In this document: one piece after another, positions 8,383 to 18,218 of the stretch
Numbering within the stretch: the stretch's first letter is position 1
Layout of the letters: each line of letters starts with the position of its first letter
Origin: Hanamia caeni
Lineage (GTDB): Bacteria; Bacteroidota; Bacteroidia; Chitinophagales; Chitinophagaceae
Assembly: GCF_003721595.1 (NCBI RefSeq)
Contig: NZ_RJJR01000001.1
Coordinates: 496,001-560,000, forward strand
Length of the DNA stretch: 64,000 nucleotides
Direction of reading: 5' to 3'
Made by a program: the position numbers and the translations under genes
Notes under the pieces: model-generated
Seen by the model: the letters and a program-made list of their open reading frames with translations, nothing else
Told to the model about the DNA's origin: nothing
Database searches by the model: none

Positions 8383-9726
8383 TTAATTCTTGAACGGCTG
8401 TATAACTTCAATCATTTCTGAAGGAATGGTGATACTGAAAACCGTCCATTCGCCATATGCTGAAGTAACTTTTATTTCAAAGCCGAGAAACGAGATAATG
8501 CTTTTTACAATAGACAATCCCAGGCCATATCCTTCGCTTTTATCTTTTCCGGATTTAAAGCGGTTAAATATGGATCCCAACTCTTGCTGTTTTATGCCGA
8601 TGCCGGTATCTCTTATTTCCAAAACATAAGGCTCGCCTGGCACATAGTGGTCGAGCAAAAGAATGGAACCATTTTCCCTGTTGTACCGGATTGAATTATT
8701 GATGAGATTATATAACAATTGAAAAAACAAATCATGGTTCACTTTGTTCACCATAATGTTAGCAGAAATCTGGTTGGTAAAATGAAGGGATTTTGTTTCC
8801 AGCCGGGCAGAAAGTTCTTCCATTATTTCAGAAGACAGTTCGTGAATATTAACCGTATCCGATTTGACAAACTGGTCGTTTTCGATGCGTGAAATATACA
8901 AAAGTGAATGAACAATCTTTTTCAACCGGTTTAAAGTCTTCATCATGGATGAAATTTTATCCTGTTGTTCTTCAGTGATATTTTCTTCCATCATCATGTT
9001 CTCCACATTGGTTTGTAAAATACTGATCGGGGTCATTAATTCATGCGAGGCATTGGAAGTAAATTCCCTTTCTTTATCAAACGCTTCATGTATCTTTTTC
9101 ATCAGGCTGATAAGCGAATCATCCAATAATTTGAAATCAGTGGTAGAAGTTTTTATCGGAGAAAGTTTTTCTTTGAAAGGAAATTTCCGGTGCAATAATT
9201 TGGTTTGGATGATCCTGCTTAGTGGACGCAGCAAAATGCGGGTATAAACCAGGTCAATTACAATGCTACAGATGATGAGGGCAATTAAAATATAGAGTGT
9301 AAACCGCTGCAGCAGCTTATTGTACTGGCTGATGGTTGCAGTGGTTTTACCAATTTCAAGAATGTATTTTTTATTTTGAGTATTTATTTCATGAATAAGA
9401 ATTCTATAATTTAAGGTATCCTCTCCCACCACGCGTTGTGAAGTTTCAATGGTGTCCCTGACAGGAGCTTCTTCTGCCGGGAGCAAAGAAATATACTCTT
9501 CTTTCAGCATCGTATAACTTGCAAAAGCGCTGTCGCCCTGGAGATAATAATCCACTCCGTTTTCAGAAATTACCGCAAGTACTTTTTTCTTTTGCTGGTT
9601 CAGGTAATAATTGCTGTACTGAAAGCTTGCATAATTAACGAGAGAGGGTAATAGCAATACAAACAGCACTACTATCAATAATTTTGAAAGCGTAATAAAG
9701 AGCGTAAGCTTAGTCAGCAGTTTCAA
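8383..9726 (-). CDS. Sensor histidine kinase
   Basis: A 447-residue inner-membrane kinase. TM1 is at about 8-30, followed by a periplasmic sensor of about 110 residues, TM2 at about 142-160 and a short linker. The HisKA domain carries the phosphorylated H228 (NASHELMTPISIL). The ATPase domain has an N box (LLYNLINNSIRYN), G1 (DTGIGI) and G2 (GYGLGLSI). It lies 6 bases downstream of an OmpR-type regulator gene and forms a pair with it. The same transcript may begin at the secreted repeat protein gene near 12465. The periplasmic sensor is not recognisable, so the signal is unknown. Confidence 0.92.
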   Translation of the reverse strand: MKLLTKLTLFITLSKLLIVVLFVLLLPSLVNYASFQYSNYYLNQQKKKVLAVISENGVDYYLQGDSAFASYTMLKEEYISLLPAEEAPVRDTIETSQRVVGEDTLNYRILIHEINTQNKKYILEIGKTTATISQYNKLLQRFTLYILIALIICSIVIDLVYTRILLRPLSRIIQTKLLHRKFPFKEKLSPIKTSTTDFKLLDDSLISLMKKIHEAFDKEREFTSNASHELMTPISILQTNVENMMMEENITEEQQDKISSMMKTLNRLKKIVHSLLYISRIENDQFVKSDTVNIHELSSEIMEELSARLETKSLHFTNQISANIMVNKVNHDLFFQLLYNLINNSIRYNRENGSILLLDHYVPGEPYVLEIRDTGIGIKQQELGSIFNRFKSGKDKSEGYGLGLSIVKSIISFLGFEIKVTSAYGEWTVFSITIPSEMIEVIQPFKN

Positions 9727-9732
9727 AATAAC

Positions 9733-10407
9733 TTACATTTTTATTTTATAACCGATTCCCCGTAAAGTCTGAAGCCAATCTACCGGGCCATGTAGGGCCA
9801 TCTTTTTCCTGATATTTTTTATATGCACATCAATATAATTAGAATCATAATCGTCGTCTGAAAAAGATCCCCAGATATGCTCGCTCAATTGCATCCTTGT
9901 TAGTGGCCTGTTTTTGTGAAGAATCATGTAACTCAACAGGTCAAATTCTTTTTTTGATAAATCAATTTCTTTTTCTTCCATCTTTACGGCACGCTTATTT
10001 AAATCTACGGTAAAAACACCCAATTCTATCATCGGGTCGTTATTGCCGGATTTACGTCTTGAGATAGCCTGCATCCGCGATTGCAATTCAAGCAGCGAAA
10101 AGGGTTTAGGAAGATAATCGTCTGCACCAAGGTCCAGCCCTTTTATACGATCTTCGAGGTTGCCCCTGGCGGTGAGAATAATATAGGAAGCCCTGGGGCA
10201 CATTTTTTTTGTTTTATCCAGTAGTTCCAGTCCATCATTATCGGGTAATCCAAGATCAAGAAGAATAAAATCATATTCATTATCAATCATTAATTTTTTT
10301 GCCTCCGCTGCCGTAAAAGCCTTGTCGCAGAGATAAAAAGCTTTTTCTAAAAAAAGCTTGATTTCACGGGCTAATGATTTTTCATCTTCGATGATTAATA
10401 CTGTCAT
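9733..10407 (-). CDS. OmpR-family response regulator
   Basis: A 224-residue two-domain regulator. The receiver domain has acidic residues near 7-9 (IEDE), the phosphorylation site D51 (ILLDLGLPD) and a conserved Lys in LPKPF. The C-terminal winged helix has the typical RPLTRMQLSEHIWG and VDVHIKNIRKK-like text and ends RGIGYKI. It is the partner of the kinase encoded immediately downstream. The gene starts 4 bases after the beta-barrel gene ends, so the four genes are probably one transcription unit. Confidence 0.94.
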   Translation of the reverse strand: MTVLIIEDEKSLAREIKLFLEKAFYLCDKAFTAAEAKKLMIDNEYDFILLDLGLPDNDGLELLDKTKKMCPRASYIILTARGNLEDRIKGLDLGADDYLPKPFSLLELQSRMQAISRRKSGNNDPMIELGVFTVDLNKRAVKMEEKEIDLSKKEFDLLSYMILHKNRPLTRMQLSEHIWGSFSDDDYDSNYIDVHIKNIRKKMALHGPVDWLQTLRGIGYKIKM

Positions 10408-10411
10408 GGCT

Positions 10412-11278
10412 TCAGAACTGGTAATAAAAGCTAAAAGTAAAAAAGGAATTTACATTACCGGTGGTTGTTTGCACATGATTGCTTAACAAAGACAACTGGT
10501 AGGCGGCTTCTATTACATAATTTCCGCGGTTATAATCCAGGGGCAGTTTAAAATTATAAGACAAAAGATTAAAAGCGGTTTCCTTAGTTGTTATGGTGTC
10601 TGCATGATTGGAATTGGGACGTCCAAAAATAGGTATCGGTAAATTTCCCAATATACTATCACGTTTCTTTTTCTGTTTGATGTACGACTGGTAAAAATGC
10701 TGTGTGCCACTTACCATATCTGCTGAAGGCGTGATCGTAACCACATCTTTTTTGCCGATACTAAAAAGAGAGATTTGTTTGGATAGGGCGGTAGTTACAA
10801 AGGCGTCATTGGTCTTTCCAAATGCATAATCACCCGTAACGCTTGCCGTAATCCATTTTTCCCAGGAAAGTGAAACACTTGCATTATCCCCATTTGCAGC
10901 CTGGAGCAAAGGTGAATTGGCTGCATAAAAGCTATGGCTGTAACTCAAATCAGTAGCGAGATTTTTTGCCAGTTTAAAATTCACGCCGGCGCCAAGACTG
11001 CCGGCAGAAAGTGTAGAAGTATTGTCATTTAAAAGCTTATAGGTCTGGCCGGTAAAATATATGCCCGACGGAAGCTGGTAGTTAGCAGCAACCGCAGCAT
11101 ATGGAATTTTTTCCGCTGCGCGTTGCCCGTAATAGCTTGCATCATTTGAATATACCGCAGCAAGGGTTAAGGTGGATTTGGATGAAGCGCTATCAACGGC
11201 AGTTGAATCAGTTTGAGCCAGGCAAAATTGACTGCATGTTGCCATAGCGATAATAAACAAGATCGATTTCATAATCAT
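10412..11278 (-). CDS. Outer-membrane beta-barrel protein of unknown function
   Basis: A 288-residue protein with a signal peptide (SILFIIAMATCSQFCLAQ), then a run of amphipathic strands (LTLAAVYSNDASYYG, AAVAANYQLPSGIYF, ASVSLSWEKWITASV) and a terminal aromatic residue (FTFSFYYQF). These are marks of an outer-membrane barrel. No plug or receptor domain is visible. It is encoded 4 bases upstream of a response regulator gene and shares strand and spacing with two other exported proteins. The two-component system may sense or control envelope state together with this barrel (inference). Confidence 0.75.
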   Translation of the reverse strand: MIMKSILFIIAMATCSQFCLAQTDSTAVDSASSKSTLTLAAVYSNDASYYGQRAAEKIPYAAVAANYQLPSGIYFTGQTYKLLNDNTSTLSAGSLGAGVNFKLAKNLATDLSYSHSFYAANSPLLQAANGDNASVSLSWEKWITASVTGDYAFGKTNDAFVTTALSKQISLFSIGKKDVVTITPSADMVSGTQHFYQSYIKQKKKRDSILGNLPIPIFGRPNSNHADTITTKETAFNLLSYNFKLPLDYNRGNYVIEAAYQLSLLSNHVQTTTGNVNSFFTFSFYYQF

Positions 11279-11287
11279 TCAATTCGT

Positions 11288-11605
11288 TTAATGAAGTATT
11301 TTAATCACAGGTTTCACCACTGGTTTGATGGCTTTAACTTTTGGAACGTTTACTTTTATTTTAACAGGAACAGGAATGGGCTGCCGGTGGGCCTTTGGCA
11401 GTACTTTAATTACCTGTACCTCTTGTTTATCTTTTACGTTTACAACTTTTTGTTCGGAAGCTGGCAGGGTAGTGTCCTGGAAAGAATTCATCAGGGTTTT
11501 GCTGAAAACAATGTTGGGTTTGCCTCCGCTTGCCAATGAGATTTCCGGAAGAAAGCCAACAAAGAACAGGGCCACCACGCCTTTAAAAATTATCGAACTT
11601 TTCAT
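11288..11605 (-). CDS. Small exported Lys/Pro/Val-rich protein
   Basis: The start chosen (ATG at 11603-11605) gives 105 residues beginning MKSSIIFKGVVALFFVGFLP, a good signal peptide. An upstream ATG would add ten residues that spoil it. The mature protein ends in a basic, Val/Pro/Lys-rich tail (VPVKIKVNVPKVKAIKPVVK) with alternating hydrophobic and basic residues, like a periplasmic linker or wall-binding tail. I do not recognise a family. It lies between the barrel gene (9 bases away) and the repeat-protein gene in the presumed two-component operon. Confidence 0.65.
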   Translation of the reverse strand: MKSSIIFKGVVALFFVGFLPEISLASGGKPNIVFSKTLMNSFQDTTLPASEQKVVNVKDKQEVQVIKVLPKAHRQPIPVPVKIKVNVPKVKAIKPVVKPVIKILH

Positions 11606-11661
11606 TAGCTTAATTTTAAAAAACAGGTTTTGCAATTTACAGCAAAACCTGTTTTTCGTTC

Positions 11662-12465
11662 TTACTTAATGTGAACGCCTATTCCGGCATGGGTTTTTAC
11701 CGAAACAGGTACTTTTACAGCATGCGCTGCAGCAGCGCCGGCTTGTATTGTGTTTGCAGAGGAAGCTTTTATCTTTTTGCCTGAACGTTTGATTTTCTTA
11801 ACATGTGGTTTTATATTGCTGTTGGCGTTTGCGTTGGCATTGCCTTTTAGCTCTGAATGAGTAGACGCTGATTCACTTTTCCCATCAGAAGCAATACTGC
11901 TGATTAACTTTCCTTTTTCTTCGCCCTGAACGCTGGCATCCGATTTATCGGAGGCAATACCGCTGATGAGCTTCCCCTTTTCATTTGCAGTTGCAGATAC
12001 CGAAGATTGCTCAGCAGCTAGTGCTTTGCGGGCCTTTTTACCTGAATGCCTGTTTTTCTTAAGATGTGATTTTATGTTGCTATTTGCATTTGTGTTGGCA
12101 TTTCCTTTTACCTCTGAATGTGCAGCGCCTGGTTCGCTTTTTCCTTCTGACGCGATACTACTAATCAACTTTCCCTTTTCTTTGCCCTGAACACTGGCAA
12201 CTGATTTATCGGATGCAATACCGCTAACCAGCTTCCCCTTTTCATCTGCAGTTGCAGAGGATTTTGCTGAAGCTGCTGCTTTATGATTCTCCTTTATTGG
12301 ATTTGCCTGGAGACCGGCTTCAGAAGAAGCATCTGCTTTGGCTTTTACATTGTCCGATTTGATTTCAGATTTTCCTTTAATTGTTGCCTGGCTGGTTGCC
12401 TGTGTTTGTGCAAAAGAAGCCGTTGCCAGGAATAATGCTGCTGAAAATAATAGTGTCCTTTTCAT
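11662..12465 (-). CDS. Secreted low-complexity protein with a large internal duplication
   Basis: A 267-residue protein with a signal peptide (LLFSAALFLATASFAQ). The mature part is rich in Ala, Ser, Lys and Asn, and contains two copies of a module of about 80 residues. Each copy has EKGKLISGIASDKS, then EKGKLISSIAS, a Ser/Glu/Gly stretch, GNANANANSNIK, and a basic HSGKK or RSGKK patch. No catalytic domain is visible. It is the first gene of the presumed operon with the small basic protein, the beta-barrel and the two-component system. The composition suggests an extracellular, perhaps wall- or matrix-binding protein. Confidence 0.7.
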   Translation of the reverse strand: MKRTLLFSAALFLATASFAQTQATSQATIKGKSEIKSDNVKAKADASSEAGLQANPIKENHKAAASAKSSATADEKGKLVSGIASDKSVASVQGKEKGKLISSIASEGKSEPGAAHSEVKGNANTNANSNIKSHLKKNRHSGKKARKALAAEQSSVSATANEKGKLISGIASDKSDASVQGEEKGKLISSIASDGKSESASTHSELKGNANANANSNIKPHVKKIKRSGKKIKASSANTIQAGAAAAHAVKVPVSVKTHAGIGVHIK

Positions 12466-12782
12466 GTCTTTTTGTTTAGATGAGTAATGATTACAAAAAC
12501 AAACTTAGAAGCCGAAGATGAAGAGAAAATGAAAAATCAAAAAATAGATAGTGGTCAGGACCGAAGCTCAGACCGCGGGCAACAGTGAACCGGCAAATTG
12601 ATTGATTTTTTATTTAGGGAAAATGCAATACAAGGCGTTTAACTTCACACCTTCCAAAAGAATATTTATCTACTGGCATCGACAAGCTCAGGATGACAAA
12701 CAGGGTTGCAGCGATTCATCTTCTATACCAGCCTTCTATCCCTCGAAGAATCAGATAGGCTAAGCTCAGGCGGGCATTCAAA
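12466..12782. repeat. Family A palindrome and leader; remainder unassigned
   Basis: Bases 12545-12645 hold one diverged palindrome followed by the leader (aaattgattgattttttatt, then gcaatacaaggcgtttaact). The rest, up to the permease stop, contains gcatcgacaagctcaggatga-like and gataggctaagctcaggcgg-like text that I cannot assign. The promoter of the 12465 gene must lie in the first part of this gap. Confidence 0.6.
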
Positions 12783-15170
12783 CTATTCTGTCCTCAAGCT
12801 CTCTGCAGGATTAACCAGTGCTGCTTTTGCAGAATGAATCATCACTGTTATCACTGCTGTCAACACAATCACCAAAGCAGACAAAATAAAGGGGAATACC
12901 GATAAACCGGGATTGTAAGCAAATATATTAAGCCACCTGTGCATAAAATAAAAGGCGACCGGAAAGGCGATCAGCGCTGCGATTAATGCCAGCCATAAAT
13001 AACCAACAGTTACCAGGCTTACGATCTGTGCTATATTGGCGCCCATTACCCGCCGGATGCTGATCTCTTTTTGTCTTTGTTGCGTGGTAAAGGCAGTAAG
13101 GCCCAGCAATCCCAGGCATGTAATGATGATAGTAAGCACGGAGAAGGCAGCAAATATTTTTCCCCGCTTCTGATCAGCAGCATACTGCGAATTAAAATCT
13201 TCATCGAGGAATTTATATTCAAATGGCAGGTTAGGGAAATATTTTTTCCAGGTATTTCCTAACTGTGCTATGGAGGATTTAAGATTTCCGGTGCTCATCT
13301 TTAACTCGATCATGTTGCCATTAGGCCCATAAAACATCAGCAGGGGCGCGATGGGATTGTATAGCGATTCCTGGTTAAAATCTTTTACCACACCCACTAC
13401 TTCCAGGTAATTGGAAGAAGTGTCTCCCGGAAATTTTACCCGTTTGCCAATGGCTTCTTTCCATCCAAAATGCTTTGCCATGGCTTCGTTTACAACAATG
13501 CTATGCGCTGTATCAGACAGGCCCGAAAAATTGCGGCCTTTAACTATCGGGATATTTAACGTCGGCAAAAAGTGTTCATCAATGGCATAACATGCAATCC
13601 CCTTATCTACATAACCACTGTCTGTCTGAATGCTGAAAAGATTAAAGTTAATATTAGGATTGCCGGGATAGCCATATCCTGACCCTACCATCTTTACGCC
13701 GGCTACACTTCGAAAATCATTATTCATCGCATTGATCTTGCCCCGCTCGTCCTGCCCGGTATTTACCGTTACCACCATCACCTGGTCTTTATTAAAACCT
13801 AAATCTTTTTTTTGCAGATACGAAAGCTGCGAATACACCACCCAGGTGCATATCAGCATCACCATCGAGATAGAAAACTGCAACACTACAAGTGCCCGCC
13901 TCAGGTTTATATTGCCCGAAGCTTTTGACAGCGCACCTTTTAATATGCTCACAGGTTGAAAAGAAGAGAGATACAATGCCGGGTAACTGCCTCCTGCTAA
14001 TCCCGTAAACAAACCGATACCCAGCAATAAGAAAATATTGAAAGGTTGAAATAAGGTGGCCAACGTAAATTCCTTTCCGGACAGTGCGTTGAAAGAAGGA
14101 AGTAACAGCATGGCCAGCAAAAAGCTTAATACTACCGCTAGAAGCGCTGTAATAAGCGATTCTCCCAAAAACTGGAATACCAGTTGTTTCCTGGAACAGC
14201 CGGTAACCTTGCGTATGCCTATTTCTTTTGCCCGGCGTGCCGACCTCGCCGTAGTAAGGTTCATATAATTAATGCTGGCGATCAGCATCATAAAAAACGC
14301 GACTGCCGAAAATATCCAGATATACGACATGCTGCCGAGTTCTTCGGGCTCCCGTTCCAGGTGGGAATGCAAATGAATATCCGTTATCGGTTGAACACCA
14401 TAATGCATCTTCACATTGAATTGCGCAAAAATTGGCGCCATGTATTTTTCGTACATCGGCACTAGTTTTTTATTAAAGGCTGCAGCACTTGTTTCAGGCT
14501 TCAGCAGCACATAAGTAAAATTGTTGAAATTACCCCAGCCGCCATCACCTCCCTGGTTTTTAGGGATCGACGACCATGAGATTAGCATATCAAACCGGAG
14601 ATGAGAATTATGAGGTACGTCTTTGATAACGCCGGTTACTTTATACACATCATATACTGTCCTAAGTGTTTTACCAACCGCGGAAGTGTGTTTGCCAAAA
14701 TATTTATCAGCAAGCGTTTTGGAAATTACAATACTGTTGGGCGCCGTGAGCGCAGTCGCCGCGTTACCTTCTATAAACGGAAACGTGAAGATTTTAAAAA
14801 CCGTACTATCGGCATAATAGATCTTCGTTTCATAAAAATTATTTTCCCCGTTTTTAAACAAAGTGCGTTCCTTACCCATAAATCTGGCCGATTCTTCCAC
14901 CTCAGGATAATCTTTTTTCAGGGTTTGTGCAAGCGGCGCCTGGGTGAGCGTCCAGTCGGTATTCTTATCGCGTTCCTGGATATAGGAAACAATCCTGAAA
15001 ATGCGATCTGCCTTTTTGTTATAACGGTCATAGTTCAGTTCATCGCGCACATAAAAGATCAGGAAGAGGCTGAACGTAATGCCAATAGTAAGCCCTAAAA
15101 TATTCAGCAGGGTATACCATTTATCTTTTTTGAAATTGCGCAGGGCAATCAGCAAAAGATTTTTTATCAT
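12783..15170 (-). CDS. MacB/FtsX-type ABC transporter permease (large, two-domain)
   Basis: The start at 15168-15170 gives 795 residues beginning MIKNLLLIALRNFKKDKWYT, the standard opening of this Bacteroidota family. The longer upstream frame adds 37 unrelated residues. Order: TM1, MacB-type periplasmic domain, three TMs with the FtsX text (ARRAKEIGIRKVTGCSRKQL), a central TM, a second periplasmic domain, and three terminal TMs with the matching RQKEISIRRVMGANIAQIV. It would move substrates or signals across the inner membrane with an ATPase encoded elsewhere; no ATPase gene adjoins it. Such orphan permeases are common in this phylum and many are linked to antimicrobial peptide efflux. Confidence 0.9.
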   Translation of the reverse strand: MIKNLLLIALRNFKKDKWYTLLNILGLTIGITFSLFLIFYVRDELNYDRYNKKADRIFRIVSYIQERDKNTDWTLTQAPLAQTLKKDYPEVEESARFMGKERTLFKNGENNFYETKIYYADSTVFKIFTFPFIEGNAATALTAPNSIVISKTLADKYFGKHTSAVGKTLRTVYDVYKVTGVIKDVPHNSHLRFDMLISWSSIPKNQGGDGGWGNFNNFTYVLLKPETSAAAFNKKLVPMYEKYMAPIFAQFNVKMHYGVQPITDIHLHSHLEREPEELGSMSYIWIFSAVAFFMMLIASINYMNLTTARSARRAKEIGIRKVTGCSRKQLVFQFLGESLITALLAVVLSFLLAMLLLPSFNALSGKEFTLATLFQPFNIFLLLGIGLFTGLAGGSYPALYLSSFQPVSILKGALSKASGNINLRRALVVLQFSISMVMLICTWVVYSQLSYLQKKDLGFNKDQVMVVTVNTGQDERGKINAMNNDFRSVAGVKMVGSGYGYPGNPNINFNLFSIQTDSGYVDKGIACYAIDEHFLPTLNIPIVKGRNFSGLSDTAHSIVVNEAMAKHFGWKEAIGKRVKFPGDTSSNYLEVVGVVKDFNQESLYNPIAPLLMFYGPNGNMIELKMSTGNLKSSIAQLGNTWKKYFPNLPFEYKFLDEDFNSQYAADQKRGKIFAAFSVLTIIITCLGLLGLTAFTTQQRQKEISIRRVMGANIAQIVSLVTVGYLWLALIAALIAFPVAFYFMHRWLNIFAYNPGLSVFPFILSALVIVLTAVITVMIHSAKAALVNPAESLRTE

Positions 15171-15581
15171 ATCGGTCGTTTGATGGTTTAAAACAGTTAT
15201 AAAAGGGGAGTGACATTCTTCATTTCCCGCTTGCACCAAAGTGTTACGTTTTGCCCGGATTTTAGTTACATCCTTGTTCAAAATGCTACACTGGCAGGAT
15301 TCAATACCTTTCCTCGGCCAAAGCTGCCAGTTAATAAGTCAACAGCTATGCCATTTGCTAAGTCATTGCCAATAAATGGTTTGCAAAAAAGCCGGCAATA
15401 AAAGTGTCCGGAAACGAACACCTGCCGAACGGATATGATGCAATGACATAGCGCTCAGCACCGCAAGCCAGACCGCGGTAACAGTGAATCGACAAATTAG
15501 TTGATTTTTTATCTACGGAAAAGGCTAATGGAGCATTCACGGGCATTTCCTGGAATACCAGGTAAATATCAGGTTTACAAC
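15171..15581. repeat. Family A palindrome and leader; remainder unassigned
   Basis: Bases about 15448-15530 carry one palindrome (agcgctcagcacc...agaccgcgg) followed by the leader (gacaaattagttgatttttt). The 280 bases nearer the permease start have no recognisable gene and should include its promoter. Confidence 0.6.
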
Positions 15582-16436
15582 TTACGAAGCGTTCTTATCT
15601 TCCTTACGAAAAGCTGAAATGTTTTTACCGGTATTCAATTTAAAAAAGCGGCTAAAGTGTTCAGGATTTTCAAACCCTAATTCATAAGCAATCTCTTTGG
15701 ATCTTTTATCGGTATAATAGAGATAACGCTTGGCCTCCAGGATAATTCTGTTGTGAATGATCTTTAACGGTGAGGGTTCGTGACACATGGCAAAAAAGTT
15801 GGCGAGGGTTTTCGGCGATTTGTTTAGTGCAGCCGCATAAAATTTGACTTCATGTTCCTTTCGGAAGTTAGCTTCCAGAACCAGCGAAAAGTTGCGGATC
15901 AAATCCATCTTTTCAGTACTGAATTGATTATATGCCTTTGCCTGCTTTTGGGCTATGCGGGTGATTTTAATAATCAGCCTTTTTAATAGGGAACGAAGCA
16001 TTTCTCCCTGGAAATGATCTTCCACATCAATCTCATCGGAGAAGGTTTCTTCAATCGCAGATAGCTCCTGCAACTCTTTTTCGTTAAGGCCGACAAACAT
16101 TGGGTGATGAATGCCATAAAATAAAAATCCTACGCAACCCACTTCCGCATCATGATCCACAATACAATAAAACTCGCGGTTGAACTGCCAGGCTACCAAA
16201 GCTTCAGGGTGCTCAAACACAAAATGCTGATTGTACATTAATGGCAGAACCGAGTGGGCAGGCATGGTATATTTTACCTTATCGATGATCACCTGCTGTT
16301 CTCCTCCTTTATTAAACACAAACGTGTTAATCGGCTTTATTGAAGGAGCAGTTATCCCGGCTCCTTTAAACATCTCATCGCCAACGTGCATGATAAACTG
16401 TCCGAGAGTTGCTTTATTGTTGTATTCCCTTAGCAT
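15582..16436 (-). CDS. AraC-family transcriptional regulator
   Basis: A 284-residue protein with an N-terminal cupin-like sensing domain (VIIDKVKYTMPAHSVLPL) and a C-terminal pair of helix-turn-helix motifs, the second reading SKEIAYELGFENPEHFSRFF followed by KLNTGKNISAF. That is the AraC signature. Its start overlaps the end of the DoxX gene by 23 bases, so it is translated from the same message as the DoxX and spondin genes. It is the likely regulator of that operon (inference); the ligand is unknown. Confidence 0.92.
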   Translation of the reverse strand: MLREYNNKATLGQFIMHVGDEMFKGAGITAPSIKPINTFVFNKGGEQQVIIDKVKYTMPAHSVLPLMYNQHFVFEHPEALVAWQFNREFYCIVDHDAEVGCVGFLFYGIHHPMFVGLNEKELQELSAIEETFSDEIDVEDHFQGEMLRSLLKRLIIKITRIAQKQAKAYNQFSTEKMDLIRNFSLVLEANFRKEHEVKFYAAALNKSPKTLANFFAMCHEPSPLKIIHNRIILEAKRYLYYTDKRSKEIAYELGFENPEHFSRFFKLNTGKNISAFRKEDKNAS

Positions 16437-16911
16437 CTTTTCTTAAAAAATAAACCGGTTTCTTTTGCTTCATCCATTTGTCTACCGAAAATATACCACT
16501 GCCGGTAAACATTAAAGAAATCAGACCGGCAATGTACAAAAGGTTGATCTCATATCCCGGTGGTCCAAATTTTGGCCCCGCCGGGGTAAGCCCGATGGTA
16601 TTCACCGAGCTAAATCCATAATGTACCTGCACAGTGAGCATCGCCGCCAGCATCGTAATGATTAATGGAATGGCAACGATGCTCACGTACCATCCTGCTA
16701 AGATGGCAAAGCCCCCTGATAGTTCTATATACGGTACCAGCAGTGCATTCACATGTGCAAGAGGAACACCGGCTTGCACCAATAGTTTTTCAAAACCCCC
16801 GGTTCCCCTGCTGATTTTTGCATAGCCATGCAGCATAAATCCTGTACCAATGATCAGCCTTAAAAATAATGGGGCAATATCATACCTTTTTTCAAAATTA
16901 ATAAGTCCCAT
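16414..16911 (-). CDS. DoxX-family membrane protein
   Basis: A 165-residue protein with four hydrophobic segments. The DoxX pattern is clear: LRLIIGTGFMLHGYAKI at the first TM and YIELSGGFAILAGW at the second. DoxX proteins are inner-membrane proteins sometimes tied to quinone or redox stress; their exact biochemical role is not established. The stop of the upstream spondin-domain gene is 8 bases before this start, and its 3' end overlaps the AraC gene, so the three genes form one operon. Confidence 0.9.
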   Translation of the reverse strand: MGLINFEKRYDIAPLFLRLIIGTGFMLHGYAKISRGTGGFEKLLVQAGVPLAHVNALLVPYIELSGGFAILAGWYVSIVAIPLIITMLAAMLTVQVHYGFSSVNTIGLTPAGPKFGPPGYEINLLYIAGLISLMFTGSGIFSVDKWMKQKKPVYFLRKDAKGIQQ

Positions 16912-16919
16912 CTTAAAAA

Positions 16920-18218
16920 TTATTGGATGGTTACCTTAATAATGTTACTTATAGCAGGGAGTGTTGTAAACTGGTTTGGGTTGGGTACCTCTTCAATCGG
17001 CTTGCTTTCACTAAGTGGTGTGCCCGCAAGATTGAATTGGGTAACGCCTGCCCCCGGGAACTGGTTCACTGCTGTGCCGTCGTCAAACAGGCCTACCTGT
17101 GAAGAAATATCGGCGGCCTTTGTAGCATCAATTTCCCCTTTCGTAGCAAAGAACCAGTCGTTGGAAAAACCGTACATGGTAGCGATAGCAATCTTATCGC
17201 CTTTGGCAACATGAATTTCTTGTGACACGCTACTGCCTGGCTGTTCATCCATTGCAGGTAGCAGTACCTTGGTATTTGCTGCCGGCAAAACATATACGTT
17301 TTTGACCCCCTTGACAGTTTTTAAGTAGCCGGCTAATCCGCTGGCATCTCCCTTTTGGGCCAGTGCGGTCAAGCCATGTCCTGCATCATTTTGTCCGGCA
17401 GTATAAACGGGATTAGTGATCCCCTTGTAAATCACTACCAATACCGGCGATAAGGGGGTGAAAATACCGGTAATATTTTTCAGATAGGAACTCAATGCGC
17501 TGTTATTGCCCATTTCAGCGATATTGGTGAGTCCGTTTGCGTTAGGTTTACCCTCAGTATAAATGGGATGGGGGTTCAACAAATTGCCACCGGCGATATA
17601 AGACACTGCCCACACACCGGGACTAAACGGCGTTTCATTCGCCGTGCCTCCTGAGATATTTTTGAGTGTAAGCGTAAACATTGAATTGCCCTCATATTTT
17701 AAAGTAGCCTGCATCAGTGATGAAGCGGGCAGGTAAGTATTGCCCTGGGCATCCGATCCGTTTACCTCCACAATATTTTGAGAGGTAGTCTCCGCTGTTC
17801 CCGGATGGCTAACTGCAGAGCCGGGTTGCTGGTTGATGCGCGTGCCATTATCCCACAGTTTTATTTGAGAAGAAACATCACCTTCGATGGGATTGCCGCT
17901 GGCATCATATACATGGATGCCCGGATTTGCAGGGGCGAAAAATAAATCGTTTGACCAGCCATACATGGTAGCAAACGTAATGGCTTCACCCTTTGCGGCA
18001 GAAAAGGTAAAGGAAGAGGAGGCCCCTGGATTAATCAGTTGACCAGGCTTTTGAAACGTACCGGATTCAACAAGCGGTTGTGATTGCAACACGTTTTCTA
18101 TGGTGATGGTATGATCACTTGTTGCAGGCATACCGGGGTGGTCTTTACTGCATGAGATCAGTATGACCGGTGCTGCTGCGGCTACCAGCAGCCATTTGGG
18201 GTTGAATGCTTTTTTCAT
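16920..18218 (-). CDS. Lipoprotein with two spondin-type domains
   Basis: A 432-residue protein with a lipoprotein signal (VAAAAPVILISCSKD, Cys near residue 23). It has two homologous halves of the spondin-N type. Each has a segment like AKGEAITFATMYGWSNDLFFA or AKGDKIAIATMYGFSNDWFFA, followed by DVSSQIKLWDNGT or DISSQVGLFDDGT. Between them are short repeats ending in ALAQKGDASGLAGYL-like text. Bacterial spondin-domain proteins are exported and their ligands are largely unknown. The gene leads the operon with DoxX and an AraC regulator. Confidence 0.85.
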   Translation of the reverse strand: MKKAFNPKWLLVAAAAPVILISCSKDHPGMPATSDHTITIENVLQSQPLVESGTFQKPGQLINPGASSSFTFSAAKGEAITFATMYGWSNDLFFAPANPGIHVYDASGNPIEGDVSSQIKLWDNGTRINQQPGSAVSHPGTAETTSQNIVEVNGSDAQGNTYLPASSLMQATLKYEGNSMFTLTLKNISGGTANETPFSPGVWAVSYIAGGNLLNPHPIYTEGKPNANGLTNIAEMGNNSALSSYLKNITGIFTPLSPVLVVIYKGITNPVYTAGQNDAGHGLTALAQKGDASGLAGYLKTVKGVKNVYVLPAANTKVLLPAMDEQPGSSVSQEIHVAKGDKIAIATMYGFSNDWFFATKGEIDATKAADISSQVGLFDDGTAVNQFPGAGVTQFNLAGTPLSESKPIEEVPNPNQFTTLPAISNIIKVTIQ

